Source: Conexibacter sp.
GTDB lineage: Bacteria; Actinomycetota; Thermoleophilia; Solirubrobacterales; 70-9
Assembly: GCA_018263295.1 (NCBI GenBank)
Contig: JADFCZ010000034.1
Span: 1 to 50,623 of the forward strand
Reading direction: 5' to 3'
Length of the DNA: 50,623 nt
In this document: piece after piece, positions 49,303 to 50,623 of the stretch
Layout of the letters: every line of letters begins with the position of its first letter
How positions within the stretch are numbered: position 1 is the stretch's first letter
Notes under the pieces: generated by a model
Seen by the model: only the letters and a program-made list of their open reading frames with translations
Database searches by the model: none
What the model was told of the DNA's origin: nothing
Translations under genes and position numbers: made by a program

Positions 49303-50623
49303 CTACTCGGTCGGCGCGATCCCGAGGTACGGGAGCGCGAAGGAGGCGATCTGGCCGAACGCCGGAGCGGCCACCGAGCCGCCGTAGTAGTCGCCGCCCT
49401 TGGGGTCGTCGACGATCACCGAGACCAGGAGGCGCGGGTCGGCGGCGGGCGCGAAGCCGACGAACGAGGCGATGAACTGAGTCTCGGAGTAGGTCCCGTC
49501 GACGACCTTCTGCGCCGTGCCGGTCTTGCCGGCGAGCACGTAGCCGGGCACGCTGACCTCGGACGCGGTCCCGCCGTCGCCGAGCACGCCCTCGAGCATC
49601 GTCCGCAGCTCGGAGGCGGTGTTCTTGCTGATCACGCGCTCGCCGTCGGAGTGCTCGACCGGCTCGCCGTCGATCGACTCGAGCAGCCGCGGCGTCCGCA
49701 GGATGCCCCCGTTGGCGATCGCCGCGTAGCCCTCCATCATCTGCATCGGCGTGACCGAGAGGCCCTGGCCGATCGGCAGGTTGCCGATCGACGAGCCGGA
49801 GTACTCCTCCGGCGTGGGGACGATGCCCATCTCCTCGCCCGGATAGTCGATCCCGGTCGGCTGCCCGAAGCCGAACCTCGAGACCCAGCGGCCGAACTCG
49901 TTGTCGCCGAGTTGCTGGCCGATCATCACGGTGCCGACGTTGGAGGACTGGGCGAGGATGTCGGCGACGCTCAGGGTTCGGTACCCGACCGGGTGCGACT
50001 CGCCGATCGTCCGGTCGGCGACCTTGATCTCCGGCGGCACGTCGAAGGTCGTCTCGGGCTTGACGAGACGGTCCTCGAGCGCACCAGCGACCGTGAACGC
50101 CTTGAAGGTCGAGCCCGGCTCGTAGGTGAAGCCGGTCGCCATGTTCGTGAGCTGGTCGGGGTCGGCGCCGGAGAGGTCGTTGGGGTCGACCGGCGGCCAG
50201 CTCGCCATCGCGAGAACGTCGCCGTCGGTCGGGTCCATGACGATGGCGGTGGCTCCCTCGGGCATGTACTTGTCCCCGATGTCGCCGAGCACCTTCTCGG
50301 TGTAGGACTGGATCCGGCCGTCGATCGTGAGCTGGACGTCGTGGCCGGCGGCGGCGCCGGTGACGACGTCGCGGTTGATCTCCTGGCCGAGCGCGTCCTT
50401 GGTGATCGCGACCTCGCCGTCGGTGCCGGCGAGGACGGAGTCCTCGGACTGCTCGATGCCGAAAAGCCCCTGGCCCTCGTCGCCGACGGCCCCGATCAGC
50501 CTGCCCGCGTCGTTCTCCTGCGGGTAGACGCGCCGGGAGTCGGGGAGGATTCCGATCCCGTCGAGCTCGAGCTTCTCGATCCGGTCGGCGGTGACGAGGT
50601 CGACCTTCTGGGCGACGTACTCG
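49303..50623 (-). CDS. ftsI: Septal peptidoglycan transpeptidase FtsI/PBP3 (N-terminal part cut by window)
   Basis: A class B penicillin-binding protein that crosslinks septal peptidoglycan with FtsW. Within the window are the end of the N-terminal dimerisation domain (SRRVYPQENDAGRLIGAVGDEGQGLFGIEQ) and the whole transpeptidase domain: SxxK in EPGSTFKAFT, SxN in LAQSSNVGTVM and KTG in VLAGKTGTAQK. About 440 codons are visible. The N-terminal cytoplasmic and membrane segments lie beyond the right edge. No C-terminal PASTA domain is present; the protein ends 30-40 residues after the core. First visible gene of the division cluster. Confidence 0.96.
   Translation of the reverse strand, partial: EYVAQKVDLVTADRIEKLELDGIGILPDSRRVYPQENDAGRLIGAVGDEGQGLFGIEQSEDSVLAGTDGEVAITKDALGQEINRDVVTGAAAGHDVQLTIDGRIQSYTEKVLGDIGDKYMPEGATAIVMDPTDGDVLAMASWPPVDPNDLSGADPDQLTNMATGFTYEPGSTFKAFTVAGALEDRLVKPETTFDVPPEIKVADRTIGESHPVGYRTLSVADILAQSSNVGTVMIGQQLGDNEFGRWVSRFGFGQPTGIDYPGEEMGIVPTPEEYSGSSIGNLPIGQGLSVTPMQMMEGYAAIANGGILRTPRLLESIDGEPVEHSDGERVISKNTASELRTMLEGVLGDGGTASEVSVPGYVLAGKTGTAQKVVDGTYSETQFIASFVGFAPAADPRLLVSVIVDDPKGGDYYGGSVAAPAFGQIASFALPYLGIAPTE

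Overview
The window is one contiguous stretch of a very GC-rich bacterial chromosome, densely packed with core genes. I see no insertion sequence, phage, integrase, CRISPR array, tRNA or rRNA. The lineage is probably Actinomycetota. Supporting signs are the GC content, the actinobacterial-style division and cell wall order (ftsI-murE-murF-mraY-murD-ftsW-murG-murC-murB-ftsQ-ftsZ, no ftsA), a meso-diaminopimelate MurE, Ku with a polymerase-only LigD, ScpA/ScpB, and frequent GTG/TTG starts. Thermoleophilia/Solirubrobacterales is my best guess, as inference only.

Layout. 1-9.5 kb: ribD (cut by the left edge), a divergent K+/H+ antiporter, then a leftward housekeeping block priA, def, fmt, rsmB, a small double zinc ribbon gene and rpe. 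9.5-17.9 kb: a PH-domain membrane protein, a secreted Vps62-like/membrane fusion, metK, a DUF3352 protein, der-cmk and a small membrane protein. 17.9-25.4 kb: a leftward run scpA-scpB-ACT protein-rluB-aroH-hisC followed by aroF-tyrA-aroA, i.e. chromosome segregation, RNA modification and aromatic amino acid synthesis. A 29-codon aromatic-rich leader ORF lies in front of aroF. 25.5-31.2 kb: AlkD-type DNA repair, trpS, two DJ-1-fold genes (PfpI-like and a GlxA-type regulator), a 443-base intergenic region with a repeated inverted motif, and ku-ligD(pol) for non-homologous end joining. 31.2-37 kb: glycine cleavage genes gcvT-gcvH-gcvPA-gcvPB and an esterase. 37-50.6 kb: the division/cell wall cluster, all leftward, entering at the right edge inside ftsI.

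Expression logic. Inside operons, genes usually overlap by 1-4 bases (ATGA, GTGA, TTGA, TGATG). Genes at operon heads very often carry a TAnnnT -10-like hexamer only 6-8 bases upstream of the start codon and no ribosome binding site, which points to leaderless transcripts. The main exceptions carry long leaders: ftsZ (promoter with a TTGACA -35, about 80-base leader) and aroF (leader peptide plus competing stems). The items most worth a second look are the aroF leader peptide, the ku/ligD junction where the polymerase frame has no canonical start, the repeat block before ku, and the large inverted repeat between mraY and murD.
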